A stretch of DNA of 64,000 nucleotides from Myxococcales bacterium 68-20. GTDB taxonomy: Bacteria > Myxococcota_A > Polyangia > Polyangiales > Polyangiaceae. Shown here in pieces: positions 18,239-28,499 of this stretch; within the stretch, counting starts at the first letter, position 1; each line of letters starts with the position of its first letter. The notes beneath the pieces were generated by a model, which was not told where the DNA came from, ran no database searches, and saw only the letters and a program-made list of their open reading frames with translations. The DNA is taken from positions 325,441 through 389,440 of the forward strand of contig MKVQ01000001.1 of the NCBI GenBank assembly GCA_001899635.1. Reading direction: 5' to 3'. The position numbers and the translations under genes are program-made.

Positions 18239-19912
18239 TTACTCGTCCTCGTCGTCGCGCTGGGTGCCTGCGTCGCTCTTGTGACCGAAGAGGTTGTTCT
18301 CGTCGATCTTGATCTCCTGCTTCGAAGATTCGCGGAGGCGGCGGACGTAGTAGGCGAGCGCCTCGTTCTGCTTGGCGCCGAGGAGCTGGAGCACGTACGT
18401 GTCGCGCTCCTTGTCGAACTCCTCGCGCGTCGCCGGCTTGCGGTCCTTGACCTGCACGACGATGTAGCCGTCGTCGGTGTGGACCGGCTCGGCAGCGACG
18501 TCGTTCGGCTTGCCCTCGAACGCGAACTTCACGATCGACTCGGTCGCCTCGCCGGAGATCGCCGGGATGGGATCGCCGCCGCGGTTGAACGCGCTCGAGG
18601 TGAGGAGCTGCGGGCGGACCGGATCCTTGTCGGCCGTGAACGCCTCGGGAGAGGGCGCGGCGCCGGCGTCGCCGTCGGCAGCGGGCTTCTCGACCTTCGG
18701 CGTGTACTTCCCGTACTTCGCGATCGCCGCGGCGATCGCGTCGTCGGAGGTCTTGCCGGCCTTCATCTCGTCGGCGATGTCCTTCGCCATCGCCTTCGCG
18801 AGGTCCTCGGACTTGGTGCTCTTGAACGCCTTGACGATGTCCTCGCGCGTCGCGGGATCACGCTTGATGATGTGGAAGCCGAACGAAGTCTGGACGAGCT
18901 TCTGATCGAGCTCGCCGGGCTTGAGGGCCTCGACCGCCGTCTTGAACTCGGGGACGAAGTTCTCGACCATCTCGCCGGGGTACTGGCCGCCCTTGTCCTT
19001 GCTGCCGGGGTCGTCGGAGAACTCCTTCGCGAGCGCGGCGAAGTCCTCGCCCTTCTTGATTCGCTCGAGGATCCCCTCGGCCTTCTTGCGCGCTTCCTCG
19101 AGCTCCTCGGGCTTCTCCTTGTCGCCCTTCACGAGGATGTGGCGGACGGGGACGACGATCTTCGAGGCGTTCGCCTTCGACCAGTCGTCGACCTCCTTGC
19201 CATCCGAGCTGATCGCGTACTTCTCGATCCAGCCCTTGCGCACGACGATGTAGCTCACCGTCGCGGTGCTGCGCTCCTCGACGTAGCGGTCGAACGCCTC
19301 GTCGTCGGCGACGCGCACGGGGGCCTTCACGAGGTCGCGCATCTTCGCGGCGAGAAGCTCGCGCGCCTGCCAGTCACGGAACTCCGACGGGGAGCGATTC
19401 ACGAGCTGCTTGACCGTGCGCTCGTAGACCTTGAGGTCGAACTCCTGCGTGTCCTTGTTCTTGTAGCCGTTCGGGATGAGGTAATCGATGACGGTGTGGC
19501 CGTCGTCGAAGCCCATTTGACGGCCGACGGCCGGGTTGTCGGCCGGGAGGCTGACGTACAGGTCGCCGTGGAAGATGCTGTTGGTGATCTCGTCTTCACC
19601 GACGGTGAGCCCGAGACGCTCCGCCTCTCCGATGAGGAGCTCGCGCTCGATGAGCCCTTCGAGGACGAAGCGCGATGCCGTCTCCTGCTTCATGCCCGGC
19701 GTCCCGCGCGCGAACACGAGTCGATACGCGGCGCGGTGCGCCTTCGGCTCGATGCAGTTACCGCGAATACGCGCGACGCATGCGTCGTCGAGCGGGCCGA
19801 GCTTCTTGCCTGCGCTCGGGTTGAACCCGAGGATGAAGACGAGGACGGTGGCGACGATGACCGCGCCGTAGACGACGGAAGTCAGCCCTTTTTGCCTGAA
19901 GAGGTCGAGCAT
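18239..19912 (-). CDS. PpiD/SurA-like membrane-anchored peptidyl-prolyl isomerase
   Basis: 557 residues from MLDLFRQKG. One N-terminal membrane anchor (about residues 10-30) leaves a large periplasmic region. A SurA-type N-terminal chaperone region (LEGLIERELLIGEAERLGL) is followed by a parvulin domain at about 270-370 (VPVRHILVKGD, GEDFAALAKEFSDD, GGQYPGE, FGFHIIKRD). A second, degenerate parvulin-like segment lies near the C-terminus (TDDGYIVVQVKDRKP). This is the PpiD arrangement. An upstream ATG at 19957 would prefix a non-conserved 15 residues. First gene of a three-gene envelope-folding operon. Confidence 0.9.
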   Translation of the reverse strand: MLDLFRQKGLTSVVYGAVIVATVLVFILGFNPSAGKKLGPLDDACVARIRGNCIEPKAHRAAYRLVFARGTPGMKQETASRFVLEGLIERELLIGEAERLGLTVGEDEITNSIFHGDLYVSLPADNPAVGRQMGFDDGHTVIDYLIPNGYKNKDTQEFDLKVYERTVKQLVNRSPSEFRDWQARELLAAKMRDLVKAPVRVADDEAFDRYVEERSTATVSYIVVRKGWIEKYAISSDGKEVDDWSKANASKIVVPVRHILVKGDKEKPEELEEARKKAEGILERIKKGEDFAALAKEFSDDPGSKDKGGQYPGEMVENFVPEFKTAVEALKPGELDQKLVQTSFGFHIIKRDPATREDIVKAFKSTKSEDLAKAMAKDIADEMKAGKTSDDAIAAAIAKYGKYTPKVEKPAADGDAGAAPSPEAFTADKDPVRPQLLTSSAFNRGGDPIPAISGEATESIVKFAFEGKPNDVAAEPVHTDDGYIVVQVKDRKPATREEFDKERDTYVLQLLGAKQNEALAYYVRRLRESSKQEIKIDENNLFGHKSDAGTQRDDEDE

Positions 19913-20052
19913 CGGAAGCGGGCTCCAATAACACGGGAGCGTCGCGTTCTCTACCAAGGCAAAGGTGCCCGTGCGACCTCATCAGGGCCGGTTATCCCAA
20001 GGAGGCAAGCAGGGGCAACCCGACCCAGCCGTTCGGAGCGGACAATCGACCC

Positions 20053-20065
20053 GGGCCGAAGGCCC
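20053..20065. repeat. GGGCCGAAGGCCC palindrome, copy 1
   Basis: A perfect five-base-arm hairpin with GAA loop lies in the 225-bp gap before the PpiD-like operon. The same 13 bases recur at 27286-27298 with partly similar flanks (CGAC/GCGGGCC...CC-C-GC). Two copies are too few to define a family. Confidence 0.4.
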
Positions 20066-20137
20066 CTGCGGTGGTTGGCCTGCGGGCCTCGGCTCGGCGC
20101 CGGATTCATGCCCGAGACGGGCCCGGCACTGTCCGTC

Positions 20138-20575
20138 TCAGCGCTGGCTGACGGCTTTCTCGAGCGACAACACGAACTTGAGAACCGGAACGGCGTCCTC
20201 GACGTTCGCGACGTCGTGCGAGAGGTTGACCTCGTAGAACGTGTCGAGCGTGCGCGAAGCGTCCGCCGGGTCCGTCACCGCCGTCACGGCCGTCGACCTC
20301 TCGGCGAAGCCCTGCGCCACGGCAGGCTCCGCGAGCTTCCGGACGCGAGCGAAGAGAGCGGGCTCGTCCTCGTTCGGGAAATCGGCCTTCTGTGCGCGAA
20401 GCACGACCCGCACCTGGAGCTTGCCGTCCTCGAGCGGGGCTACGCGGACACCCGAGTCGAGAATGAGGTTCTCCCGCACACGCTCGGCGAGGACGACCTC
20501 CTCGGGGAGCGTGCGGAAGACCTCGAAGCCGCTCGCGACGAGAGCCTTCTTCAGCTGCTGTGGAGTTGACGTCAA
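20138..20575 (-). CDS. conserved-looking hypothetical protein
   Basis: 145 residues read from a TTG at 20575, with no in-frame ATG available. The composition is that of a real soluble protein: alternating amphipathic strands and helices (QLKKALVASGFEVFRTL, GKLQVRVVLRAQKADF). No cysteine, signal peptide or membrane segment is present. I do not recognise the family. It lies 225 bp upstream of the PpiD-like gene on the same strand and may or may not belong to that transcript. Confidence 0.6.
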   Translation of the reverse strand: MTSTPQQLKKALVASGFEVFRTLPEEVVLAERVRENLILDSGVRVAPLEDGKLQVRVVLRAQKADFPNEDEPALFARVRKLAEPAVAQGFAERSTAVTAVTDPADASRTLDTFYEVNLSHDVANVEDAVPVLKFVLSLEKAVSQR

Positions 20576-21034
20576 AGGCGAACCAAAGCGAGTCAGGGAG
20601 GCGAGTCAGGGAGCAGGTGAGGAGAGTCGAGTTCGACCCTCGTGTCCTGCTGCCACCACGTGCGGTTTCCGCACGGCGGAGTGTCCTACATTCTGGCCAA
20701 AGCGCCCCGGCCGTCAACAGCGAAGACGCCGCCTGGGACTTTCACCACGAAATGCCGGTGTGGGCGGACGATTCGTCGAAAGACGCGATTGGCCACGGGT
20801 TGTGGGGGCGCGGGCGGAGAATGGGCGGACGGACGGGCGACGCCACGCGCCACGCGCGGGGCGGAATGAGAGAAGGGGCCGGCCGCTTCTTCCCCTCGTT
20901 CCCACCTTCCCGCGCGCACGGGAAGGACGGGCGGGCGAGCATGGCTCATGACCCGAAGGCGGCGCGGGCCGCATCGTCCGAGGACTTGCATGGCGCACGA
21001 TGGCGTCTGCTACCATGGCGAAAGGTCGACACCT
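20576..21034. other. intergenic stretch before the PilZ gene
   Basis: No gene is supported. A 13-bp direct repeat GCGAGTCAGGGAG occurs twice in tandem (20588-20600 and 20601-20613). TTGCAT...TACCAT, starting near 20986 and ending at 21016, could be a promoter for the PilZ gene although the spacer is long (about 19 bases). An AAAGG follows eight to nine bases before the GTG at 21035. Confidence 0.4.
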
Positions 21035-21502
21035 GTGACCGAGCGAACGAATCCTCCCCCCGGTAGTACTCCGCCCGGTCCTGCTGGCTCGGGGCACCGC
21101 ACGCTCCCGAACGCGGTCCATGCGATGCGTCGTGGTGGAGCACGTCGTGAGGTCACCGAACGCGTGACGCTCCGCCACGAGGACGGTCGCGTCCTCGAGG
21201 GGTGGGCGCTCAACGTCAGTCGTGGCGGGCTTCGCGCCATCCTCGAAGAGAAGGTGTTCCTCGGCCAGAAGTTCGACGTCGGCATCGGCACCGACGAAGT
21301 GATCCAGCGCGTCGGACGCATCGTCTGGGTGCAGGAGGAGCCCGACGGAGTCATCGTCGGGATCGAGTTCATGGGGATGTCGGGGATGCACAACTCCGTG
21401 CCCCCTCCGCCGCCTGGCGCGCTCAGCGAGCCGTCGATCGCCACCACATCCGAGGCCGCGCCCTCGGATGACGACGCTCCCGCGTCGTCGAAGAAGCCGT
21501 AG
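21035..21502 (+). CDS. PilZ-domain protein
   Basis: 155 residues from GTG 21035, supported by an upstream AAAGG and by a TACCAT element that would lie inside the gene if the ATG at 20990 were used. The PilZ domain covers about residues 40-110: RRGGARREVTERV carries the arginine motif, NVSRGGLR the (D/N)xSxxG motif, and GRIVWVQEEPDGVIVGIEF the last strands. It should bind cyclic di-GMP and act as an effector, partner unknown. The C-terminal 45 residues are a Pro/Ser/Asp-rich tail ending in a lysine pair. Confidence 0.85.
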   Translation: MTERTNPPPGSTPPGPAGSGHRTLPNAVHAMRRGGARREVTERVTLRHEDGRVLEGWALNVSRGGLRAILEEKVFLGQKFDVGIGTDEVIQRVGRIVWVQEEPDGVIVGIEFMGMSGMHNSVPPPPPGALSEPSIATTSEAAPSDDDAPASSKKP

Positions 21503-21871
21503 CGCCGGGGGCGCTCGCTTCGGGGCGCGAGGCGCACTCGAACGAGGGGACGGGATCGGCGCCCGCCCTGCTCGCTGACCTCCTCGCATCGGAGCGTCGT
21601 GAGCGGTGCCGAACGAGGATCGCGACGCTCGGCGCGCGCGTTCGTGCTCGACGTGCCTTCGAGCGGCGCAGCGCGTCGAGGGCGCCGCTCTTCGTCGATG
21701 GCGTGCGTCGAGGTCATGCGCGTGAGAGCGCGGCGATCGGACGCAACTCGGCTCGCACGAGGCGCAACGTCGACGAGCCAGAGCGTGCGCGTGTCGAGCT
21801 CGGCTCCGACCGCGCCCTCGCACGCGCGCGGTGATTCATCGAGCGTTACACTCGAAACGGAGGACACGATC
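21503..21871. other. intergenic stretch between PilZ and VWA-FHA genes
   Basis: The plus frame of the next gene stays open back to 21599 but reads as an Arg/Ser-rich sequence without a domain. The gene start at 21872 has a good Shine-Dalgarno, so I treat this stretch as non-coding. No repeat or hairpin stands out. Confidence 0.35.
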
Positions 21872-23509
21872 ATGCCGCTCGAGCTTTCCGTATGGGTCGA
21901 TCGCTCGTGTCTTCGCTCGGACCAGGAGGGCCGGTGCTCGATCGCGATCGAGCTCGCGGCGTCGGGGGCGCCGCTCGAGGGCACGCGACCCGCGGCGCGC
22001 ACGGTGCTCGCGCTCGACGTCTCCGCCTCGATGAAGGGCGAGCCGCTCGCGCAGGTGATCCGCTCGGTCGATCGGATCCTGGACGCGCTCGACGGCGGCG
22101 ATTCGGCAACCGACGAGGTCGGCATCGTCGCGTTCTCGGAGAACGCGACCCGCGTCGTCGAGCCGGTGCGCGTCGATGCGGCAGGCAAGCGACTCGTGCG
22201 CTCGCGCGCCTCCCGGCTCTTCGCCGAGAGCGGGACCAACATCGAGGCGGGGCTCGATCGTTCGGCGGAGATGCTCGCCGGTACGCCCGCGTCGATGCGT
22301 CGCGGCGTCATCCTCCTCTCCGACGGCGCTCCGAACGTCGGCGCGCACACGGCAGAGGCGCTCCGCGAGGTCGTGCGCCGGCACCGGCCCGGAATCTCGT
22401 TCTTCGCGCTCGGCTATGGCGCCGATCACAGCGAGGACGTGCTCTCGTCGGTCGGAGACGCAGGGGGCGGCGGCTACGAGTTCGTGCAGGATCCCGCGAC
22501 GTGCGCGCGATCGTTTGCGCGCGCGCTCGGGGCGCAAGGCGACGTCGTCGCCTCGGGGATCGAGCTGGTCGTGTCGCCGGCCGACGGCGTCGAGCTCGTT
22601 CGCTTCGTCGGGAGCGAGGACACGCGCTTCTCGCGCGAAGGAGTCGCCGTGTCGCTCGCGGACATGGTGAACGGCGCGCGCCGCCTCGTCGTCGCCGAGC
22701 TGCGCGTGCGTGCGCCGGGCAAGGAGCGCTTCTTCGCCGATCTGCTCGAGGCAACGGTGCGCTGGCGTTCGCCCTGCTCGGTGGAAGAGCCGTCGTCGCG
22801 CTCTGCCCGGGCGACGCTCGAGGTGGCCGAGCACGATCCGGTGGTCGTCCCCGAGGCCGCGCGGCGCGTCCTGCTCGCACGTGCCGACGAGGCGCGCGCG
22901 TCCGCGCGGGCGCTCGCGGATCGCGGCCAGTTCGGCGGAGCGGCCGTGGGCCTGCGCGCGTTGATGGCGGAGATCGAGCGCCTGCCTGGGTGGGTCACCA
23001 ACGACGGCACGCCGCTCGCGGAGGCGTACGAGCTCCTCGTCGACGAGGCGACGGCGTTCGAGCGGCGCCCTTCGCTCGAGGCGTACGCCGCGTTTCGCAA
23101 GGCGACGGCCGGCTCGAAGCTCGCGGCGGCGGTCCCTTCCGCGGCGAGGTCGCGCGGCGATGCGAGCCAGAAGCTGATCGAGCACGTCGCGGGCGATTGC
23201 CCCGAAGCGTGGCTCGTCGTCATCGACGGGACGAACGTCGTGCGGCACCCGCTGCGCGAAGAGTGCGTGATCGGACGGACGAACGACGCCGACATCCGCG
23301 TCGAGAGCGCCCAGGTCTCGCGCCGCCACGCCGAGGTGTTCGCGGATGCGGGGGCCTACTGGATCGCCGACCTCGGCTCGACGAACCCGACGATCGTGAA
23401 TGGGAACGACCTCGGCCGCGCTCCGCACAAGCTCGAGCCGGGCGACGTCGTCCTCGTCGGTGACGTGGAGCTCCGCTACGAGGAGGGGCTGCGGAAGGGG
23501 CCCATCTGA
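21872..23509 (+). CDS. VWA-domain and FHA-domain protein
   Basis: 545 residues. The ATG at 21872 has GGAGG about nine bases upstream. A von Willebrand A domain occupies about 40-220 with a complete MIDAS: DVSAS at 49-53, the threonine in SGTNIEAGL and the aspartate in LLSDGAPN. A middle region of beta strands and helices follows, and a C-terminal FHA domain (about 460-535) shows VIGRTNDADIRV, SRRHAEVF and DLGSTNPT. VWA-FHA proteins are signalling scaffolds that bind phosphothreonine partners; the partner kinase is not in the window. No signal peptide, so probably cytosolic. Confidence 0.9.
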   Translation: MPLELSVWVDRSCLRSDQEGRCSIAIELAASGAPLEGTRPAARTVLALDVSASMKGEPLAQVIRSVDRILDALDGGDSATDEVGIVAFSENATRVVEPVRVDAAGKRLVRSRASRLFAESGTNIEAGLDRSAEMLAGTPASMRRGVILLSDGAPNVGAHTAEALREVVRRHRPGISFFALGYGADHSEDVLSSVGDAGGGGYEFVQDPATCARSFARALGAQGDVVASGIELVVSPADGVELVRFVGSEDTRFSREGVAVSLADMVNGARRLVVAELRVRAPGKERFFADLLEATVRWRSPCSVEEPSSRSARATLEVAEHDPVVVPEAARRVLLARADEARASARALADRGQFGGAAVGLRALMAEIERLPGWVTNDGTPLAEAYELLVDEATAFERRPSLEAYAAFRKATAGSKLAAAVPSAARSRGDASQKLIEHVAGDCPEAWLVVIDGTNVVRHPLREECVIGRTNDADIRVESAQVSRRHAEVFADAGAYWIADLGSTNPTIVNGNDLGRAPHKLEPGDVVLVGDVELRYEEGLRKGPI

Positions 23510-23570
23510 CGGAGCCGCGCGTTCGTCGTACGCCGCCCATCTGACGGAGCCGTGCGTTCGCCGCACGCCG
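23501..23570 (+). repeat. 35-bp tandem duplication across the VWA-FHA stop codon
   Basis: Copies at 23501-23535 and 23536-23570 differ at three positions. The first contains the last two codons and the TGA of the VWA-FHA gene; the second repeats the same end in non-coding DNA. It looks like a recent local duplication. Confidence 0.85.
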
Positions 23571-23584
23571 CCCGCACAAAGCGG

Positions 23585-23619
23585 CGAAGACGCGCCCCCC
23601 GGAGCGGAACGCGTCTTCG
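23585..23619. terminator. hairpin between convergent VWA-FHA and MlaC-like genes
   Basis: A 10-bp perfect stem, CGAAGACGCG (23585-23594) with CGCGTCTTCG (23610-23619), surrounds a 15-base loop between two converging genes. There is no T run, so termination is plausible from position rather than proven by structure. Confidence 0.5.
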
Positions 23620-23669
23620 TGGTGCTGCTGCCTCTCGAGGGAGGCTTCTCTCGTCCCTGGCGTGTGGGG

Positions 23670-24302
23670 CTACTTCTTCGCGATCTTCTCGCGCAGCTTC
23701 TTGACGAAGTAGTCGTAGCCCTGACCCTGCGTCGTCAGCATCTTGTGCGACTGGTCGTAGTAGTTCTTCGAGAGGATGGAGCCCTCGGTCACGAGGTCGA
23801 CGACCTTGTGAGTCGAGCCGTTGCTCTTGATGATGTAGTCGACCTGAACCGCGGGGTCGCGCGGCTTGGTCTTGTTCTTCGCCTCGGTGCGGACCTTCGC
23901 GATGTCGGTGCCCTGCTCCTTGGCGCCGCGGTACGAGATATCGAAGTCGCGCGTCTTGTAGGCGTTCTCGCGGTACTTCTTCTCGACGAGACCCTTGAAG
24001 AGGGAAGTGACCTCCGTCTTCTGGGCGTCGGTGAGCGTGTCCCAGTGGTTCGTGCAGTTCGGGATGGTCGTCGGGCAGGGCTTACCGAGCGCGCGCTGGG
24101 CGATCTCGCCGTAGTCGACCATGCCGTCGATCGCCTTCGTGACCTCGGCCGCGGGGGCGTTGCGCTCGACCAGCTTCTTGATCTGGCCGTGCTCGCGTTC
24201 GACGAACGACTGTGCTCCAGCTACGTCGGCAGACGCGGCGAGCGAGAGGGTCGTGACGCTGAGGCCAAGAATGACTGCACGGAAGAAGTGGCGGGCCCGC
24301 AT
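23670..24302 (-). CDS. MlaC/Ttg2D-like phospholipid-binding protein
   Basis: 210 residues. Residues 1-31 are a Sec signal peptide (MRARHFFRAVILGLSV...ADVAGA). The mature part has the MlaC-family outline: a helical segment with LVERNAPAAEVTKAIDGMVDYGEIAQRALG, then KTEVTSLFKGLVEKKYREN, a central beta sheet with VQVDYIIKSNGSTHKVVDLVTEG, and terminal ILSKNYYDQSHKML. MlaC carries phospholipids between membranes with an MlaFEDB transporter, which is not encoded here. A good Shine-Dalgarno (AAAAGGA) sets the start. It follows pilS on the same strand in the place where pilR would be expected. Confidence 0.85.
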   Translation of the reverse strand: MRARHFFRAVILGLSVTTLSLAASADVAGAQSFVEREHGQIKKLVERNAPAAEVTKAIDGMVDYGEIAQRALGKPCPTTIPNCTNHWDTLTDAQKTEVTSLFKGLVEKKYRENAYKTRDFDISYRGAKEQGTDIAKVRTEAKNKTKPRDPAVQVDYIIKSNGSTHKVVDLVTEGSILSKNYYDQSHKMLTTQGQGYDYFVKKLREKIAKK

Positions 24303-24425
24303 TGGTTTCCTTTTGAGTCCCCTCTCGGCGGTCAGGGCGAGGGGGAGCTGGGGTATGCCTGGTTGGACGACCACCAACGAGCGTGATTCATGCCCGGAGG
24401 TGCCATTTGAAACAAGCAGAATGGT

Positions 24426-25916
24426 TCAGGTTCCTTCGGACTGTGACCGTGCGTTCTCGCCCGGACCGACACCGGGATCCGATGCGCGATCGCGGCCAAC
24501 GGTTGCGCCCCTTCTAGCCGGGGACGGCGCACGTGCAAGTCCGACCTCGAAGGTGGCGCCGATGGGCCCGCCCGACAAGTCCTCGGCGGCGTCCTCCGTG
24601 TTGCTCCGAACCTCGATCGAGGCGCCTACGTCCGCGTGATCGTCGATGATTCGTCGCACGACCGCGAGCCCCATCCCTGCGCCTCCGGAGCGCGTGGTGA
24701 AGAACGCCTCGAAGATCTTCGCTTGCGACGTCGGAGCGATCCCGGGCCCACGGTCCGAGACGGCCATGAGCACGCGCCGGGACGATCCGGTGCCGACCTC
24801 CTTGATCGACACACGTACGGTCGAGCCTGCCCCGCTGGCCTGGACACCGTTGCGGACCAGATTCCAGAGGACCTGCCTCATCTGTTCGCCGTCGCAGATC
24901 GCCCGGACGGGCGTCGTGGGGCCCTCGTACACGACCGCGACGTCACCCGCGCCGCTCCGCTCCGATCGCGATGCGAGCTCGACGACGTCGCGCGCGAGCC
25001 CGGCCACGTCGACCGCCTCCGGGACCGGCTTTCGCGGTCGGGCGAGGTCCATCATGTCGGTGACGAGATGGTTGAGCCTGCCAGCCTCGCGCTGGATGAT
25101 CTCGCAGAGACGTCGGTCCTCGTCGGTGAGGCCCGGCGCCTCGCGAAGGAGCTCGATCGAGCCCGAGATCGAGCCGAGCGGATTGCGGATCTCGTGCGCG
25201 AGCCCGGCCGCGATCCGTCCGAGCACCGCGAGGCGCTCCGCCAGATCCGCGCGCTCGTTTGCTTCCTGGAGCGCGCCGCCCGTTCGCCGGAGCCGCTCGG
25301 CAAGGTAGCCCGCGAGCACCGCCACGATGACGATGCCGATCGCGTTCACCCCGAGCGGGTAGGTGATTCGCTGCCACTCGACGATGAAGTTCGCGGCGCG
25401 CTGGTCCGCGGGTGGCTCGATCGAGCCGAGACCGAAGCCCACGCAAAGCGCCGCGAACGCTCCGAGCCCGGAGATCGCCGCGATGACGGCGCCGCGGACG
25501 CCGATGAGGACGGCGCCGACGAGGCAAGTGAGACCGTAGAACGACGTTGCTCCGCTCGACGCTCCCCCTGTGACGTAGACGATCGCCGTCCAGGTGATCT
25601 GGTCGAGGACGATCTGCACCTCCGCGAGACGGCGGAGATGACGTCTCCGGTGGAGGAGCGTCGCGTAGATCGCCGCGAGCGCGAAGGCCGCGCCGATGGT
25701 GGCGAGCAAGAACGACTGGCTCTGCGGGTACTGGCTGAGCGCGCCGCGGAGATAGAAGAACGCCGTCGAGCCGAGCAGGAGGGTGAGGAAGCCGAGCCGG
25801 AGCCCGGTCACCCATGCGAGCCGGTTCGGGAGGCGATCGTCACGCTCCACGTCCCGGCGCTCCTCGTAGGCGCTTCGCGGTAGGACCGAGAGCGACGAGC
25901 CCTCGCTCTCGAGCAC
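24426..25916 (-). CDS. pilS: PilS-like sensor histidine kinase
   Basis: 496 residues from a GTG. About six hydrophobic helices fill residues 33-210, the polytopic sensor of the PilS type. A HisKA domain shows AGLAHEIRNPLGSISGS with the phospho-accepting His, and the HATPase domain has the N box LWNLVRNGVQA, G1 DRGPGIA and G2 GGAGMGLAVVRR. The C-terminal 40 residues are a disordered tail. It lies 42 bp after pilC on the same strand, as in myxobacterial pilus clusters, which supports PilS rather than a generic kinase. The expected NtrC-type partner PilR is not adjacent. Confidence 0.85.
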   Translation of the reverse strand: MLESEGSSLSVLPRSAYEERRDVERDDRLPNRLAWVTGLRLGFLTLLLGSTAFFYLRGALSQYPQSQSFLLATIGAAFALAAIYATLLHRRRHLRRLAEVQIVLDQITWTAIVYVTGGASSGATSFYGLTCLVGAVLIGVRGAVIAAISGLGAFAALCVGFGLGSIEPPADQRAANFIVEWQRITYPLGVNAIGIVIVAVLAGYLAERLRRTGGALQEANERADLAERLAVLGRIAAGLAHEIRNPLGSISGSIELLREAPGLTDEDRRLCEIIQREAGRLNHLVTDMMDLARPRKPVPEAVDVAGLARDVVELASRSERSGAGDVAVVYEGPTTPVRAICDGEQMRQVLWNLVRNGVQASGAGSTVRVSIKEVGTGSSRRVLMAVSDRGPGIAPTSQAKIFEAFFTTRSGGAGMGLAVVRRIIDDHADVGASIEVRSNTEDAAEDLSGGPIGATFEVGLARAPSPARRGATVGRDRASDPGVGPGENARSQSEGT

Positions 25917-25958
25917 CGTTCTCGTGCCCCGAGCCCGAGATCCCGCGGACCACGGACA

Positions 25959-27170
<1,212 letters not shown>

Positions 27171-27179
27171 GTCGAGGGA

Positions 27180-27209
27180 ATCTTACCGGCGTCAAATCCG
27201 CTCGGTAAA
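27180..27209 (-). promoter_or_regulatory. predicted pilC promoter
   Basis: On the minus strand TTTACC (27209-27204) and TAAGAT (27185-27180) are 18 bases apart. Only nine bases separate the -10 from the ATG of pilC, so the transcript would be leaderless or nearly so. Confidence 0.45.
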
Positions 27210-27253
27210 GTATCCGCCGTGGCGGGCGTCGTTTCTTTCGGGGTGCGGATGAG

Positions 27254-28480
27254 ATGAGCGACGGCTGCAAGCCCAAATTCGACGCGGGCCGAAGGCCCAC
27301 CGCTGCGGGGGGGCGGGGCGCGAGCCCCAACTTCGCGCTCTCGCCCGCCGGACTCGATTCCGAGGGGATCGCTCGGTTCCTCGTCTCGACCGGGGTTGCT
27401 CGTGATGCTGCCGTGGGATGGGCGGTCCGCACGTCGGGAGGGTGGGTGCTTGGAGCAGGTCGGGCGAGCGTCGAGGGACCGCTCGAGCTCGAGCCCGTCT
27501 TCGATCTCGCGAGCGTCACGAAGCCGATGACCGCGTTTGCGGTGGCCCGGAGCAGGCGGCTCGCGCGCACGGACCGTCTCGGTGACGTCCTCGACGAGGC
27601 GCGCGGCACTGCGAGCGCGGCGAGCCCGCTCGAGCTGCTCCTCGCTCATCGAGCCGGCCTCGAGGCGCACCTCCCGCTCTTCGAGGCCGCGGTCACCGGA
27701 TCCATCGATCGTGGCGCGGCGCTTCGAACCGCTGCTGCCGCCCGGCGCGCCGACGCCGGCGGTCGGATCGTGGCGGAGGGCTTCGCGCCCGTCTACAGCG
27801 ACCTCGGCTACCTCCTCGCCGGCGAGGCGCTGGCGCGAGCGGAGCAGGCGCCCGACGCCGGGGAGGTCATCGAGCGACTCGTCGTGAACGCGCTCGGTCG
27901 GGACGATCTCGGCACCGCTCGCACGCTCGCTGCGCGCGGCTCCGTCGACTTCGCGAGGCGCGCACGTCCCACCGAGGTCGTGGCCTTTCGCGGCGGCGAG
28001 ATTCGCGGCGTCGTCCACGACGAGAACGCCTGGGCGTTGACGGGCGCCGGCGGCTCGGGGCACGCGGGGATGTTCGGGACGGCTGCGGCCGTCCTTGCCT
28101 TCGGCTGCGCGGCGTTCGACGCGATCGAGCGCGGCGAGGGGCCGCTCGTGCCCGATGCCCTCGAGGCGCGCGACCTCGGCTGGCTCGTCAGGCCGCGGCC
28201 CGGCGGGACCCTGCGTGCGGGCTTCGACGGCAAGAGCGACAGCGGTTCGAGCGCGGGCGCTTGCGCCGGGCCCCGGACGTTCGGCCACCTCGGCTTCACC
28301 GGGACGAGCCTCTGGATCGACCCGGATGCCCACGCGGTCGTGACCGTCCTGACGAATCGCGTGCATCCTACACGAGACAACGTGGCGATTCGCGCCGCAC
28401 GTCCCGTCGTTCACGACGCCCTCTTCGCGCTCGCGCGGGAGGCGCGGGAGGCGAGCGAGCGCTCCGAGCGGGGGCGATAG
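27254..28480 (+). CDS. beta-lactamase-family serine hydrolase
   Basis: 408 residues. The class C beta-lactamase / DD-peptidase fold is indicated by DLASVTKPM (SxxK, the nucleophile motif), YSDLGYLLAGEAL at the place of the YxN motif, and HLGFTGTSLWID at the place of the KTG block. No clear signal peptide, so a cytosolic esterase-like role is as likely as peptidoglycan work. The first about 30 residues (KFDAGRRPTAAGG) overlap a palindromic repeat-like DNA segment, so the true start may lie downstream, near LDSEGIARF. It diverges from pilC across 83 bp. Confidence 0.8.
   Translation: MSDGCKPKFDAGRRPTAAGGRGASPNFALSPAGLDSEGIARFLVSTGVARDAAVGWAVRTSGGWVLGAGRASVEGPLELEPVFDLASVTKPMTAFAVARSRRLARTDRLGDVLDEARGTASAASPLELLLAHRAGLEAHLPLFEAAVTGSIDRGAALRTAAAARRADAGGRIVAEGFAPVYSDLGYLLAGEALARAEQAPDAGEVIERLVVNALGRDDLGTARTLAARGSVDFARRARPTEVVAFRGGEIRGVVHDENAWALTGAGGSGHAGMFGTAAAVLAFGCAAFDAIERGEGPLVPDALEARDLGWLVRPRPGGTLRAGFDGKSDSGSSAGACAGPRTFGHLGFTGTSLWIDPDAHAVVTVLTNRVHPTRDNVAIRAARPVVHDALFALAREAREASERSERGR
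27286..27298. repeat. GGGCCGAAGGCCC palindrome, copy 2
   Basis: Same 13-base hairpin as at 20053-20065, here inside the annotated 5' end of the serine hydrolase gene. Its position suggests that the first codons of that gene may be repeat-derived or not translated. Confidence 0.4.
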
Positions 28481-28499
28481 AGCTCGGACCGTCCCAAGT

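Noticed and set aside
20615-20660. A tRNA-like T-arm (AGTTCGACC) before the PilZ gene
   Set aside because: The stem has mismatches and no matching acceptor, D-arm or anticodon arm could be folded around it.
21010-22350. A 446-codon minus-strand open frame over the PilZ and VWA-FHA genes
   Set aside because: Ser/Arg/Thr-rich low-complexity translation without a domain, antisense to two genes with recognisable domains.
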